This document shows, one piece after another, positions 32,225 to 44,201 of a DNA stretch of 64,000 bases. How positions within the stretch are numbered: position 1 is the stretch's first letter; every line of letters starts with the position of its first letter. The stretch spans positions 100,213,789 through 100,277,788 of the forward strand of contig CM075732.1 in the NCBI GenBank assembly GCA_037974335.1, in the 5' to 3' direction. A program made the translations under genes and the position numbers. The notes under the pieces are model-generated. The model was not told where the DNA came from, did no database searches, and saw only the letters and a list, made by a program, of their open reading frames with translations. Source of the stretch: Prionace glauca. Taxonomy: Eukaryota; Chordata; Chondrichthyes; Carcharhiniformes; Carcharhinidae.

Positions 32225-32660
32225 CATAGAAACAGAGAAAACTGCTGCAGGATTAGGCCATTTGTCCCTTCGAGCCTGCTGCACCATTCAATATGGTCAC
32301 AGCTGATCACGCACTGTCAGTGTCCCACTCCCACTCTCTCTCCATCCCCCTTGATCCCTTTAGCCACAAGGGCCGTGTCCAGCTCCCTCCTGGACATTTC
32401 TAACGAATCGGCCCCAACAGCTTTCTGTGGGAGAGAATTCCACAGGTTCACAACTCTCTGGGTGAAGGAGTTCTTCCCCATTTCAGTCCTGATTGGCTTA
32501 CCCCTTATTCTTAGACTGTGATCCCAAGTTCCGGATTTTCCCAACATCGGGAACATTCTTCCCACATTTCGCCTGTCCAATCCCATTGGGATTTTATATG
32601 TTTCCAATTTGTGGCCTTTCATCAAAACACATCCTTCAGGATTTACACACAAATTCAAAG
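32225..32660 (-). mobile_element. CR1 LINE 3' fragment
   Basis: The reversed tail with GATTAGGCCATTTGTCCCTT is followed by minus-strand [20 protein letters not shown] and MGLDRRNVGRMFPMLGKSGT. Decayed but in one frame for about 110 codons. Confidence 0.8.
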
Positions 32661-33660
32661 CAGGAAGAGGCCATTCAGCCCCTCAAGCCTCCTCCCCTAT
32701 TCCCTGCCTATTCACGTACCCTCCAGATGTCTCTCAAATGTTGCTAATGTGCCTGCTTCCACCGCCTCCTCTGGCAGCACGTTCCAGGCCCCAATCACTC
32801 TCTGTGTGAAAAACTTCCCCTACACATTTCCCTTAAACTTTCCCCCTCTCACCTTCAACCTGTGCCCCCTTGGAATTGACACTTCCACCCTCGGGAAAAA
32901 GCCTGTGACTATCCACCCTGTCTGTGCCTCTAGTTATTTTGTAGACCCTCTATCAGGTCTCCCCTCAGCCTCCGTCTTCCCACTGAAAACAATCCCAGTT
33001 TATTCAACCTCTCCTCAAAGCCGATGCCCTGGAGAGCAGGCAACATCCTGGTGAACCCTCTTTGCATTCTCTCCAAAGCTTCGGTGTCCTTCTGGTCGTG
33101 CGGTGAACGCAACATAGAACCAGCATAGAACCCTACAGTGCAGAAACAGGCCTTTCGGCCCATCGAGTCTGCACCGAACACAATCCCACCCAGACCCTAT
33201 CCCCATATCCCTACACATTTACCTGCTAATCCCTCTAACCTACACATCCCAGGACACTAAGGGGCAATTTTTTTTAGCATAGCCAATGAACCTAACCCGC
33301 ACATCTTTGGACTGTGGGAGGAAACCGGAGCACCCGGAGAAAACCCACGCAGACACGAGGAGAATGTGCAAACTCCACACAGGCAGTGACCCGAGCCGGG
33401 AATCGAACCCAGGACCCTGGAGCTGTGAAGCAGCAGTGCTAACCACTGTGCTACCGTGCTACAACTGCACGCAATACTCCAAACACAGGCTAACCAAGGG
33501 TTTAGAGATGATTTCCCAACTCTTGTACTCAATCCCCCGGCTGATGAAGACAAGGAGGCCAGAAGCCTTCGTCATCACCTCGGCCACCTGTGTTGCCGAT
33601 TTGAGGGAACTGTGGACCTGCACGCCCAGATCCAACTTATCCCAGAAAAGTTCCAAGGAA
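32661..33660 (-). mobile_element. CR1 LINE fragment split by a SINE
   Basis: The minus strand encodes DTEALERMQRGFTRMLPALQ and [20 protein letters not shown] (32930-33110), then resumes at 33466 with LGVQVHSSLKSATQVAEVMT and [13 protein letters not shown]. The SINE at 33112-33462 separates the halves. The two sides meet within the CR1 C-terminal domain. Confidence 0.8.
33112..33462 (-). mobile_element. Full-length V-SINE/HE1-type SINE
   Basis: Reverse orientation, complete from the 3' end (TAGAACCCTACAGTGCAGAA), through TTTCGGCCCATCGAGTCTGC and the conserved CACATCTTTGGACTGTGGGA block, to the tRNA-like head (GCTAACCACTGTGCTACCGT). The B-box is GGGAATCGAACCC. About 350 bp; close to the copy at 47006. 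Confidence 0.85.
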
Positions 33661-34504
33661 TGCTGAGAACAGTGGAATTGAAGATGAATGGGGAAAAGGA
33701 TCTGTAAGGACAGATATTGAGCTGAATTTGGGATTGGCGATGGATGGAAGATCTCATGGAAACAGCTCTGAGCTGGGGAGAAGGTGACGTTTGGGTCAGC
33801 ATCCAGTCAAGCCAGAGAGGTCTCGGAGTGGAAAGGAGTCTGTTTCTGAAGCTCTTGGATTTCCACCGCAGAGTGGGAGTGAGTTGAAGAGGTTACGTGC
33901 TTTAATTTTATTCAAATGACTGCAGATTTGCCTTGGTAATATAACTGGATGTTTATTGTTAATCATTTATAAGGGAGTGTGTCTGGAAGCTGTTTAATTA
34001 TGAGTCTGAACAAGCAGAGATGATTTTGAGAGTTACGTTTTGTCAGATTGTGTGTCTGTGTTTCACTGTCTAACTGTCATATTTTGTGCCTAAGTTTAGG
34101 GAGGTCACACTGCTCCCCACCTCCCTCCTCCCTCACCCACCCCCCCCCCCCCCCCCCCGTCCCCAACACCCGCACTCCCCACCCCCCCGGGTTGTGTGTT
34201 AGACAAATTTGCTCTTCAGCACCCACTGAGATTCAGACTGGAGTCTCAGGATGGTGTGAATGCCAGTCAGCTGAAACTTGGTATCAGTGACGTATCAGAT
34301 ATTGGGCTGGAATGTCGGGCGGAATGGCAATTGAGTCGGATCACCATTCCACTCATAGGCTCTTATCTGGGAACCAGCTGCTGGTGAAGGCGGGGGGGGT
34401 TAGAGTCAGTGAGAAAGGTCAGGATGTGAGGGAGGCAGTTAGAGGGTGTGGAGAGATAGATGGGATGGGAAGGCTATCAAATGCTGGTGGGGCTGCTGAG
34501 GGGG
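33661..34504 (+). other. Intergenic, poly-C tract, nothing recognised
   Basis: Contains a C homopolymer-rich run near 34138-34160. No supported gene. Confidence 0.45.
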
Positions 34505-35155
34505 AAAGGTGCAGTCAGACCGAGGTGTACAAGATTATGAGGGGGATTGACAGGGTGAGCAGGAAGCAGCTGTGCCCCAGGGTTGAGGGGTCAAACACAA
34601 GGGGCAGGAGTTTTAGATTCAAGGGTAAGAGATTCAGAAGGGATTTGAGAAAAAGCTTTTTCAGTCAGAGTAAAGTTTATTTATGAGTCACAAGTAAGCT
34701 GACATTCGCACTGCAATGAAGCGATTGTGAAAATCCCCTAGTCACCACACTCCTGTGCCTGTTTGGGTACACGGAGGGAGAATTTCACATGACCAATTCA
34801 CCTAATCAGCAAGTCTTTCAGACTGTGGGAGGAAAGCGGAGCACCCAGAGGAAACTGATGTAGACACGAGGAGAACAAACAAATTCCACACAGACAGTGA
34901 CCCAAGCTGGGAATTGAACCCAGGACCCTGGCGCTGTGAGGCAGCAGTGCTAATTACTGTGCCATTGTGCCACCCCTGAGGATGGTGGGAATCTGGAATG
35001 CACTGCCTGGGAAGGTCGTGAAAGCCAGAAACTTTACAACCTTGAAAAAACACTTGGATGAGCATTTGAAATATCCTAACATTCCAGGAAATGGGACCAG
35101 AGCTGGAAAATGGGATTTGTGTGACAACATTCAGCCATGGGCTGAAAACTGGTAA
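34505..35155 (+). mobile_element. CR1 LINE fragment split by a SINE
   Basis: Encodes [20 protein letters not shown] and FRRDLRKSFFSQS, then the SINE (34672-34976), then RMVGIWNALPGKVVKARNF and a LKKHLDEHLKYPNIPGNGTR end. The frame resumes within the 'FFxQ-RMVGIWNALPGKVV' motif. Confidence 0.8.
34672..34976 (-). mobile_element. V-SINE-type SINE with different 3' tail
   Basis: Reverse orientation; the 3' end is AAAGTTTATTTATGAGTCAC ... GAAAATCCCCTAGTCACCAC. The central block (TTTCAGACTGTGGGAGGAAA) and the tRNA-like head (GTGCTAATTACTGTGCCATT) match the other SINEs, so this subfamily shares the head but parasitises a different LINE tail. Confidence 0.8.
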
Positions 35156-35164
35156 GTAACATTC

Positions 35165-35760
35165 ACACCACACAGGTGCCAGGCAAAGACCATCTCCAAC
35201 CAGAGAGCATCTAACCATCTCCCCTTGGCATTCAATGGCATCACCATCACTGAATCTCCAACTATCAACATCATGGAGGTTACTATTCAGCAGGCACTGA
35301 ACTGGACTGGCCTTATCAATACTGTGATCACCAGAGCAGGTCAGAGAGAGGGAATTTTACAAACAGTAACACAATTTCTGACTCCCCAAAGCCTCTTCAC
35401 TAAATACATGTCACAAAATACCCAATAGCAATTCACCAAAAATCCTTCAACAGCACCTTCCAAACCCACGACCACTTCCATCTGAAAGGACAAGGGCAGT
35501 AGATACAGGGGAACAGCACCACCTGCAAGTTCCCCTCCGAGTCACTCACCATCCTGACTTGGAAATATATCGCTGTTCCTTCACAATCCTGGAATTCCCT
35601 CCCTAACGGCATTGAGGGTCAACCCACAGAACATGGACTGCAGCGATTCAAGAAGGCAGCTCACCACCACCTTCTCCAGGGCAACTAGGGATGGACAATA
35701 AATACTGACCAGCCAATGATGCCCATCTCCCGGGAATGAATCAAAAAAATCCCACCACTC
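35165..35760 (+). mobile_element. Non-CR1 LINE 3' fragment
   Basis: Encodes FNGITITESPTINIMEVTIQ and QALNWTGLINTVITRAGQRE, then a 3' UTR with CTTGGAAATATATCGCTGTT and a GGATGGACAATAAATACTGA end. Same family as 12965-14030. Confidence 0.7.
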
Positions 35761-36384
35761 TTCCTTATTTGCTGACTAACTTTCCCTTAACTGTATCGAT
35801 GCCAATCCCATCAATGAGGAAATGGAGCAGGTTTTAAATCATTTATATTTGTATTTGTGGGGATTTGAAATAAGTTCTCGTTTCAATTAACCTTCATTCT
35901 GTGATTCTGTATTTGTGCTAAAAGGGTTAAATCTTCAATTTTAGTTTCATTTTTCAAAGTTGCTTGCGAGTCTGTAGCACGGATTAGATGTCTGCATTGT
36001 AATGATGGTTTTACAATGTTAAAGCTAATACAGGGTTAAATAAAGAGGCAATTGCTCAGTAACCAGGGGCCACACACAGACAGTCCGAGCAGTTCGTTCA
36101 GTTGAAAGAAAGTAACCCAGGAGTAAGCAACTCTCTCAGAAACTGCTAGAAAATGTGGGACAATGCACAGTGACAGAAAGCTAGCCCCAAGCTACAGAAC
36201 AGAAAGTCCTCAAGACCAGGGAATGGGACAGAACAGAGTCCCAGGAAAACTGTGAAGATAAAGGAATGAACGACAGAAATCTGGGAAAAGGTTGTGTTCA
36301 GTGAAGTCAGGAGCAGAGAGAGAGGCTCCAAGTTAAAGACAGAGCTGCAGGGTACAGACCTGGGGCATGTCAACTTTTGGAAGA
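35761..36384 (+). other. Intergenic, nothing recognised
   Basis: AT-rich then purine-rich sequence, no supported gene. Confidence 0.4.
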
Positions 36385-36950
36385 TTAGAACATAGAACAT
36401 TACAGCGCAGAACAGGCCCTTCGGCCCACGATGTTGCGCCGACCAGTTACAAAACAATGACCCACTAGCCTAAACCAATCCCTTTTCATCCATAAACCTA
36501 TCCACAGATCTCTTAAACGCCCCCAAACTAGGCACATTTACAACTGCAGCAGGCAGGGCATTCCAATCCCTCACCACCCTCTGGGTAAAGAACCTACCCC
36601 TGACATCAGTCCTATAACTACCCCCCCTTAATTTAAAGTCGTGCCCCCTCGTGCTAGCTTTCTCCATCCTAGGAAAAAGGCTATCACTATCCACCCTGTC
36701 TAAACCTCTAATCATCTTATATGTTTCAATGAGATCCCCTCTTAGCCGCCTTCTTTCCAGCGAAAACAACCCCAAATCTCTCAGTCTCTCCTCATAGGAT
36801 CTCCCCTCCATACCAGGCAACATCCTGGTAAACCTCCTCTGCACCCTCTCCAAAGCCTCTACATCCTTCCTGTAATGTGGGGACCAGAACTGCACACAAA
36901 ACTCCAAGTGTGGCCGCACCAGAGTTGTGTACAGTTGCATCATGATTGGT
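36385..36950 (-). mobile_element. CR1 LINE 3' fragment (TTCTATG-tail subfamily)
   Basis: The reversed tail AGAACATAGAACATTACAGC is followed by one 161-codon minus-strand frame ending [20 protein letters not shown]. Nearly identical to 16625-17527 and 26083-28147. The 5' truncation is at the '[14 protein letters not shown]' codons. Confidence 0.9.
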
Positions 36951-37640
36951 AACAAGTCAGTGCAGCCTGTGAAGCAGTTGTGTTCTGTTGGCAGAACTGG
37001 GGATCTGAAAGAGTGTATGGGAGGTGAAGCTAGAATGTATGTGGCGATTCTGGGCAGAGGAATACCAGAAGGAGAGGTTGAAACCCTGGAGGTAGATCCT
37101 TGGTGATCACGTCGACTAAAAGCATCATTTGGGAGAAAATTCCAAGGAATGTTCTCCGAGAGCAGTGATTGGAAATCCTCATGTGAATGTCAGAGAACCA
37201 GTGAGGCCATTGGCTCACAGTGTGATTACCACAGGTGGATTAATTGGCGGGGGGGGTAGTGGGTAGGAGTTTGGTGTGGGGGGTAGAATGGAAGAGAAAT
37301 CAGCAGAAATTGTTTTGATGACAGCTGTCACTTAGTTTCAGAGTGTGGGATTTCTGACCACAACTTTTCTCTTGGTTTATATGGACTGTGTGCTTACTGA
37401 ATATATTCGAGTTTGAGATAGCATTTAGTAACTTGTGTTATCCCTAACAATCTGTACATATCTGTAAAAGTCTAGCTGGGTGAAGGAATAGTGTGTTATA
37501 GCCAATCTTTTCTTGAATAAATGTTTGATCTTTTGTTAAGAGTTGATTGGCAGTCCTGTGACTCTGTTCAGCAGCTCCATCCATGGATCCAAATAAAAAA
37601 TCCATCAAACCAGCTTCCACCCTGGCCTCTGACTTGTTCA
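36951..37640 (+). other. Intergenic, nothing recognised
   Basis: Contains TTGAATAAATGTTTGATCTT near 37510 and no supported gene. The sequence may be part of an unnamed repeat together with 35830-36384, which the CR1 then interrupts. Confidence 0.35.
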
Positions 37641-38290
37641 GCAGTGACATCCGCTGCATCGGAACACTTGAGCCACTTGCTGTGAGCTCCACATTCTGAC
37701 CACTCTCTGGGGAAAGATCTTTCTTCTCCATTTCCCATTGGATTGATTAGTGACTATCTGATATCGATGCTCTCTCTTTTCATTCTTCTCCACAAATGGA
37801 GACTCTCTCTGTCACGCTATCAAAACCTTCCATCATTTTAAACATCTCCATTAGATCACTCATGTCCTTTCGGGAAGGAAATATGCCGTCCTTACCCGGT
37901 CTGGCCTGCATGTGACTCCAGAGCCACAGCAATGTGGTTGAGTCTGAACAATGCCTGCTGAGATGGAGGGTAGTTAGTGATGGGTAATAAATGCTGGCCC
38001 AGCCACTGACACCCACATCCCGTGAGTGAATTTGTAAATAATCATTTGTCTTCTCTTTACAAGAGAAAAGAACCCAGCCCAATTATCTTTTCCTGACTGG
38101 AATAAAATCCAGTCCTGGTCTGATCTTTGTGAATCCTCTTTGTACTTTCTTCAAAGCCTCTCCATCTTCTTTCTAAAATAGTGACCAGAAATGTACACTG
38201 TGGTCCAAATGGTGAGGAAGTGAGGATTGATAACAGCTCAGTGAAACGTCACTACTTTTCAATCCTATCCCTCGAGAAATAAAACTCAGC
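37641..38290 (-). mobile_element. Old CR1 LINE remnants with an internal repeat insert (37893-38040)
   Basis: 37640-37890 and 38050-38250 carry reversed CR1 C-terminal motifs (e.g. AGATCACTCATGTCCTTTCG, TTGTGAATCCTCTTTGTACT). Between them lies a block with AATGTGGTTGAGTCTGAACA and GTAATAAATGCTGGCCCAGC, the same repeat type as at 53800. Confidence 0.55.
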
Positions 38291-38397
38291 CTTTGTTTTG
38301 TTTTTGTGATGACCTTATTGGTCTGTGTTTTTCCTGTCAGTGATCTGTGTGTTTATTCTCCCAGATCCTCCCATATCTATTTACATTCTTCATTTCC

Positions 38398-39465
38398 AAA
38401 CAATCAGAGAGTGGGGGTCAACGGGTGCTATTCGGATTGGCGGATGGTGACTAGTGGAGTGCCCCAGGGGTCGGTGCTGGGGCCTCAGCTATTTACCATT
38501 TATATAGATGATCTGGAGGAGGGAACCGAGTGCAGGGTGTCGAAATTTGCTGATGACACCAAGATTGGGGGAAAGGCAAATTGTGCGGAGGGTGTGGAGA
38601 GTCTGCAGAAGGATTTAGATAGGCTGGGCGAATGGGCCAGGAAATGGCAAATGGAATTTAATGTTGGCAAGTGTGAGGTGGTCCACTTTGGTAGGAAGAA
38701 TGGTAGGAAGGACTATTACTTACGTGGCGAAAAACTGCAGCAGGCGATGGTGCAGAGGGACCTCGGGGTCCTTGTGCATGAGTCGCAAAAACCCAGTTTG
38801 CAGGTGCAGCAGGTGGTCAGGAAGGCGAATGGGATGCTGGCCTTCATAGCGAGGGGGATTGAATATAAAAGTAGGGAGGTCTTGCTGCGGCTGTATAGGG
38901 CATTGGTGAGGCTGCAGCTGGAGTACTGTGTGCAGTTTTGGGCGCCGCACCTGCGCAAGGATATTTTGGCCTTGGAGGGAGTGCAGAGGAGGTTTACTAG
39001 GCTGATACCGGAGTTGAGGGGGTTGAGCTATGAGGAGATGCTGAATGAACTAAGCTTGTACTCGTTGGAGTTTAGAAGAATGAGGGGAGATCTCATTGAG
39101 ATGTATAAGATGATGAATGGGATGGATAGGATAGAGGTGGAGAGATTCTTCCCGCTCAAAAAAGACAGTAGGACTAGGGGGCACAGCCTCAAGATAAAGG
39201 GGGGGCATTTTAGAACGGAGTTGAGGAGGAACTTCTTCACTCAAAGGGTGGTGAATCTCTGGAATTCTCTGCCCGTTGAAGTGGTGGAGGCTGCCTCGCT
39301 AAATATTTTCAAGAAGCGGGTTGATGGGTTTTTGATAAGAGAGGGGATTAAGGGTTATGGGGAGAGGGCGGGAAGGTGGAGCTGAGTCACGACAGATCAG
39401 CCATGATCTTATTGAATGGCGGGGCAGGCTCGAAGGGCCAGATGGCCTACTCCTGCTCCTCAGGA
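38398..39465 (+). mobile_element. CR1 LINE (TTCTTATG-tail subfamily), RT C-terminal part
   Basis: One open frame from about 38400 to 39385: [80 protein letters not shown], through [20 protein letters not shown] to the stop after [10 protein letters not shown]. The catalytic FADD is kept. The 3' UTR stops at GGCCTACTCCTGCTCCT without the TTCTTATG tail. Confidence 0.9.
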
Positions 39466-39594
39466 TCCCTCTTCTCCTCACCTTTCACCCCACCAGTCTC
39501 CGCATTTCCAGGATCATCCTCCACCAATTCCAGCATGATGCCCCCACATGGTGGTGGAAGGTGCTGATCTGGTTGGAGGTCCGTGACTCGTAGA
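39466..39594 (+). other. Short spacer
   Basis: No recognised content. Confidence 0.3.
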
Positions 39595-41210
39595 GTTCCG
39601 TAGGGATCTGGACTGGGACCTGAGCTGTTTGTGATATATAGAAATGACTTGGATGAAAATGTCGATGGGTTGATTAGAAAGTTTCCAAACGATACAAAGA
39701 TAGGTGGAGTTGTGGATGGTGTAGAAGTTTGTTGAAGGATACAGCGGGATAGAGATCAGCTGCTGATATGAGTTCTCTCACTCTTTTCAACTCACAAAAA
39801 AGCCATTACTCAACAAAATATCCCATTCACTGATCATCAGCCTGGATTTATTCTTAATAATATTGAGTTCAGGGTGAAGCAGATTACAGGTGTATTTGCT
39901 GTATAGAAACATGTGTATTTTATGGACATTCAACCCCATTAGACTGTTGCAGCATTCCCATTGGATCCTGATTGGCCGGGGATTGAACTCGATTCAACTT
40001 AAAGAATGGTTTGGGTTCCGGTATAATTCCTAAAATCTGTCAGTAATTTCTAAAGGAGCTTTCAGACACTTAGTGGGCCAGCCTTTGCCTCTCCATTTGG
40101 AGCCACTGTTCTGCTCAATCACACCTTCAGCCCCACCTTTGAGGCCATTGTCATCAGTAAAATCCTCTCTCTCCCCATGGTTATTCCCCTTGGGATGAAC
40201 CCACCTCACTCCCTTCAATCCAAGGCTCACAGAGAGCAACGGCTACAACTGGTTTCACCAATCATTGGCATCATTGGATGGGCCACTCAGGCACCATCAG
40301 GCCCTGCTATCCCCTCCCAAAACCATTCACTACTCCAGCATCATCCTGGAATGCAAAGGAAGCTCTTTCCATCTTTTCTCCATTCACAAACATCCCCTTA
40401 CATCCCTCTCCCGTCAACCCACTGGCTCACGTCAAAACTCTCTCGGGGTCCAGTTGGGGTCTGTAGTTTCCGTGTGTCTCCCCCTGTTTCTCTCCCCTCC
40501 CCCCCAGGGTGGGCCCTACATTGCAGAGTATTGTGAATGATCCCAGCATCACCAGCAGTGGCAATGCTCCTATAGTTGAGCTTTAAGTGGTACTAAATAC
40601 TCTGGATGTCAGGCTCCAGCTGATGTGAGGAGCCAATGAACAGCACAGTTAGAGCAGGCTGACCACAGAAACCACGGCAATGAGCAGCCAGCAAAAGTGA
40701 ATGTTCTGCTTCCATCGCGGTGAATGGGTGTGGGTTAAACACACGCTGTAGTGTAAAAGATTGTCAAAAGATGCAGCGCGATAGAGATCAGCTGCTGATA
40801 TGGGTGGAGAAATGGCAGATGGAGTTTAATCCGGGCAAGTGTGATGTGCTGCACTTTGGGTCATCAAATGTTAAGGGTAAATATACAGTTAATGGCAGGA
40901 CCCTGAACAGCACTGATGTACAGAGGGATCTTGGGGTTCAAGTCCATAGCTCCCTGAAAATGGTCACACATGTCGATAGGCTGGTAAAGAAGGTGAATGT
41001 CATGCTTGCCTTTATTGGTCGGGGCATTGAGTACAAGGGTCAGGGTGTCATGTTGCAGTTTATAAAGCTTTGGTTCGGCCACACTTAGAGACTTGCATTA
41101 CAGGAAGGATGTGGATGCTTTGGAGAGGGTGCAGAAGAGGTTTACCAGGATGGTGCCTGGATTAGAGGCAATGAGCTATAAGGAGAGGCTGGACAAACTA
41201 GGCTTGTAGC
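39595..41210 (+). mobile_element. CR1 LINE split by a duplicated host segment (pieces 39595-39770 and 40749-41210)
   Basis: The left piece encodes decayed GSGLGPELFVIYRNDLDENV and the FADD region, ending GATAGAGATCAGCTGCTGATATG. The right piece repeats that same stretch (about 40780-40802) and continues with WVEKWQMEFNPGKCDVLHFG and QRDLGVQVHSSLKMVTHVDR. About 50 bp of LINE is therefore present on both sides of the insert. Confidence 0.75.
39771..40748 (+). repeat. Segment duplicated at 46977-48300 (upstream of leader 2)
   Basis: About 978 bp runs from GTTCTCTCACTCTTTTCAAC to AAACACACGCTG. Compared with 46977-48300 it lacks the SINE and differs at few sites over its main part (e.g. 40291 C versus T, 40355 T versus G). 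No protein is convincingly encoded; a 69-codon minus-strand frame (40030-40239) is identical in both copies, which reflects recent duplication. Confidence 0.85.
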
Positions 41211-41487
41211 ATTTTTGTAGCACCTTTAACATAGCAACACATTGTGGGAACAGAGTCAGTAGGGAGTTTTAAGGAGCTTTTAGAGAAGTACATGAATCTG
41301 CAAGGAATAGTGAGATATGGAGCAAGGACAGGCAGAAGGGATGAGTTTAATTTGGCCTCATGTTCGGCACAGGATCCTGAGTTGATTTCTGGTCTCCACA
41401 TTACAGGAAGGATGTCGTGTGTGGAACCCTGGGAATGTGTTGCTATGTTTCCATGTTGTAAATCTCAATGACTCTACGACCCTCTTT
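41211..41487 (+). repeat. LINE tail block also at 4860-5125
   Basis: GGGAGTTTTAAGGAGCTTTT, ATGAATCTGCAAGGAATAGT and GTGTGGAACCCTGGGAATGT recur at 4860-5110. Probably a CR1-like 3' end. Confidence 0.6.
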
Positions 41488-41609
41488 AGAACATAAGAAC
41501 TAGGAGCAGGTGTAGTCCATCTGTCCCCTCGAGCCTGCCCCACCAATCAATAAGATCATGGCTGATCTTTTTGTGGACTCAGCTTCACTTACCCACCCAC
41601 TCACCGTAA

Positions 41610-41721
41610 CTGAGTTGTGGAACTGAGACACGACAGATCAGCCATGATCTTATTGAATGGCGGGGCAGGCTCGAAGGGCTGGATGGCCTACTCCTGCTCC
41701 TATTTCTTATGTTCTTATGTA
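41610..41721 (+). mobile_element. CR1 3'-tail insertion (TTCTTATG subfamily)
   Basis: CACGACAGATCAGCCATGAT through CTCCTGCTCCTATTTCTTAT, ending TTCTTATG. It is flanked by GTAAC on both sides, a likely target-site duplication. Confidence 0.8.
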
Positions 41722-42442
41722 ACACTTAATTCCTTTACTGTTCAAAAATGTATCTATCCTTGCCTTAAAAACATTCAATGAGGGAATCTCAACTGCTTCA
41801 CTGGGCAGGGAATTCCACAGATTCACAACCCTTTGTGTGAAGAAGTTCCTCCTCAACTCAGTCCTAACTCTCTCCCCCTTATTTGAGGCTATGCCCCCTA
41901 GTTCTAGTTTCACCCTCCAGTGGAAACAACTTCCCTGCTTCTATCTTATCTATCCTCTTCGTAATCTTATATGTTTCTATAAGATCTCCCCTCTATCTTC
42001 TGAATTTCAATGACTATAGCCCCAGTCTACTCAGTCTATCCTCATAAGCCAACCCTTTCAACTCCAGGATCAACCTAGTGAATCTCCTCTGCACCCCCTC
42101 CAGTGCCAGTATATCCTTTCTCAAGTAAAGAGACCAAAACTGTACACAGTAACTCCAGGTGTGGCCTCACCAGCACCTTATACAGCTGCAACATAACCTC
42201 CCTGTTTTTAAACTCCATCCCTCTAGCAATGAAGGACAAAATTCCATTTGCCTTCTTAATTACCTGCTGTACCTGCAAACCAACTCCTTGAGATTCCTGC
42301 ACAAGGACACCCAGGTCCCTTGGCAAAGTATTTTCATAACAGTCCATTTTGCTGTTATTCCTACCAAAAGTGATGACCACACATTTATCAACATTGTATT
42401 CCATCTGCCAGACCCTCATTCACTCTCTTAGACTATCTGTAT

Positions 42443-42985
42443 CCAAAGAACATAGAACATTCCAGCGCAGTACAGGCCCTTCAGCCCTCGCTGTTGCACT
42501 AACCAGTGGAACCAATCTAATGACCCTCTAACCTAAACTATTCCAATGTTAACCATATGCCTATCCACTGACCATTTGAACACCATTAAAGTTGGCGAGT
42601 CCACAACTGCTGCAGGCAGGACATTCCACGCCCTTACTACCCTCTGAGTAAAGAACCTACCTCTGACATCCGTCCTATATTTTTCACCCCTCAATTTAAA
42701 GCTATATCCGCTCGTGTTAGCCGAGGAAAAAGACTCTCACTGTTCACCCTATCTAACCCTCTATGCCTCAATTAGGTCATCTCTTAAACTTCTTCTGTCT
42801 AACGAAAACAACTCAAGTCCCTCAGTCTTTCCTCAGAAGACCTTCCCACCATACCAGGCAGCATCCTGGTAAACCTCCTCTGCACCCTTTCCAATGCCTC
42901 CACATCTTTCTTATAATGCGGTGACCAGAACTGTACGCAATACTCCAAGTGCGGCCACACCAGAGTTTTGTACAGCTCCCTCTGC
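42443..42985 (-). mobile_element. CR1 3' fragment inserted in the larger CR1
   Basis: The reversed tail GAACATAGAACATTCCAGCG is followed by coding remnants to [40 protein letters not shown]. At 42985 the host element resumes with the ESLQRE codons, which gives a chimeric open frame. Confidence 0.8.
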
Positions 42986-44171
42986 AGACTTTCAGCATCC
43001 TCTGCACAGTTTACTCTGCCACTCATCTTAGTGTCATCTGCGAATTTTGACACACTACAATTGGTCCCTGACTCCAAATCATCCATGTTAATCGTAAACA
43101 ATTGCAGTCCCAACTCTGATCCCTGAGGCACACCACGACTCACTGATTGCCTACCAGAAAATCACTTATTGACCCCCACTCTTTGCTTTCTGTGAGTTAA
43201 CCAATCCTCCATCCGTGCTAATACATTACCCAGAACACTGTGTACGTTGATCTTATGTAGCAGTCTTTGGTGCGGCACCTTGTCAAATGCCTTCTGGGAA
43301 TCCAGATATACCACATCCACAGGTTCCCCACTGCCCACTGCACAGGGAATGTTCTCAAAGAATTCCACCAAATTACTCAAACATGACCTGCCCTTCATGA
43401 ACCCATGCTGCATCTTACCAATGGGACAACTTATATCCAGATGTTTCGCTAGTTCTTCCTTGATGATGGTTTCAAGCATTTACCCTGCTACAGAAGTTAA
43501 GCTAACTGGCCTTTAGTTACCTGCCTTTTGTCTACCTCCTTTTTCAAAAATCACATTTACTGTTTTCTAATCTCCCACAGTCCAATGAATTTTGGTAAAT
43601 TAGCACTAGTGCATTTGCTATTTCCCCCTCCATCTCTTTTAGGATGCTGGAATGCATTCCATCAGGACCAGGAGACTTGTTTCCCTTTAACCCCCATTAA
43701 CTTGCTCAACATTACCTCTTTCATGATAATGATCGTTTCCAGGTCCTCACCTGCCATAGCTTTCTTGTTGTCGATATTTGGCATGTTATTTGTATCTTCC
43801 ACTGTGAAGAGCGACACAAAATACCTGTTCAATGCCTCAGCCATGTTCTCGTTTCCAGTTATTACACCACCCCCCTTCTCATCCTCTAAAGGACCAATGT
43901 TTACTTTCGCCACTCTTTCTCATTTTATGTATTTGTTGAAACGTTTGCTCTTTGTTTTTATATTCTGAGCTAGTTTACTCTCATAATCCATCTTCCCTTT
44001 CTTTATAGCTTTTCTCATCGCTTTCTGTTGACCTTTAAAGATTTCCCAATCCTCTAGTTTCCCACCAGTCTTTGCCGCTTTGGATGCATTTTCTTTCAAT
44101 TTGATACCCTCCTTTATTTCCTTCGATATCCATGGCTGATTATCCCCTTTTCTACAGTCCTTCCTTATCAC
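42986..44171 (-). mobile_element. RT and pre-RT part of the near-full-length CR1
   Basis: Minus-strand pieces: RKDCRKGDNQPWISKEIKEG and KSKRFNKYIK (44171-43920), VNIGPLEDEKGGGVITGNEN and EALNRYFVSLFTVED (43913-43662), [40 protein letters not shown] (43479-43162), RGVPQGSELGLQLFTINMDD and [11 protein letters not shown]. The catalytic FADD is kept. Breaks occur between each piece. Confidence 0.85.
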
Positions 44172-44201
44172 TGGGATATACTTTTGCTGAACACTGTGAA
44201 A

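Noticed and set aside
35830-37600. Possible LTR-type element around the CR1 at 36385
   Set aside because: There is a TTGAATAAATG and a TGTGACTCTGTTCAGCAG end-like stretch, but I found no matching pair of terminal repeats and no gag, pol or env coding. Not called as a virus-like element.
40030-40239. 69-codon minus-strand frame conserved at 47582-47791 as a gene
   Set aside because: Identity reflects recent duplication of the whole segment. No coding signature beyond an open frame.
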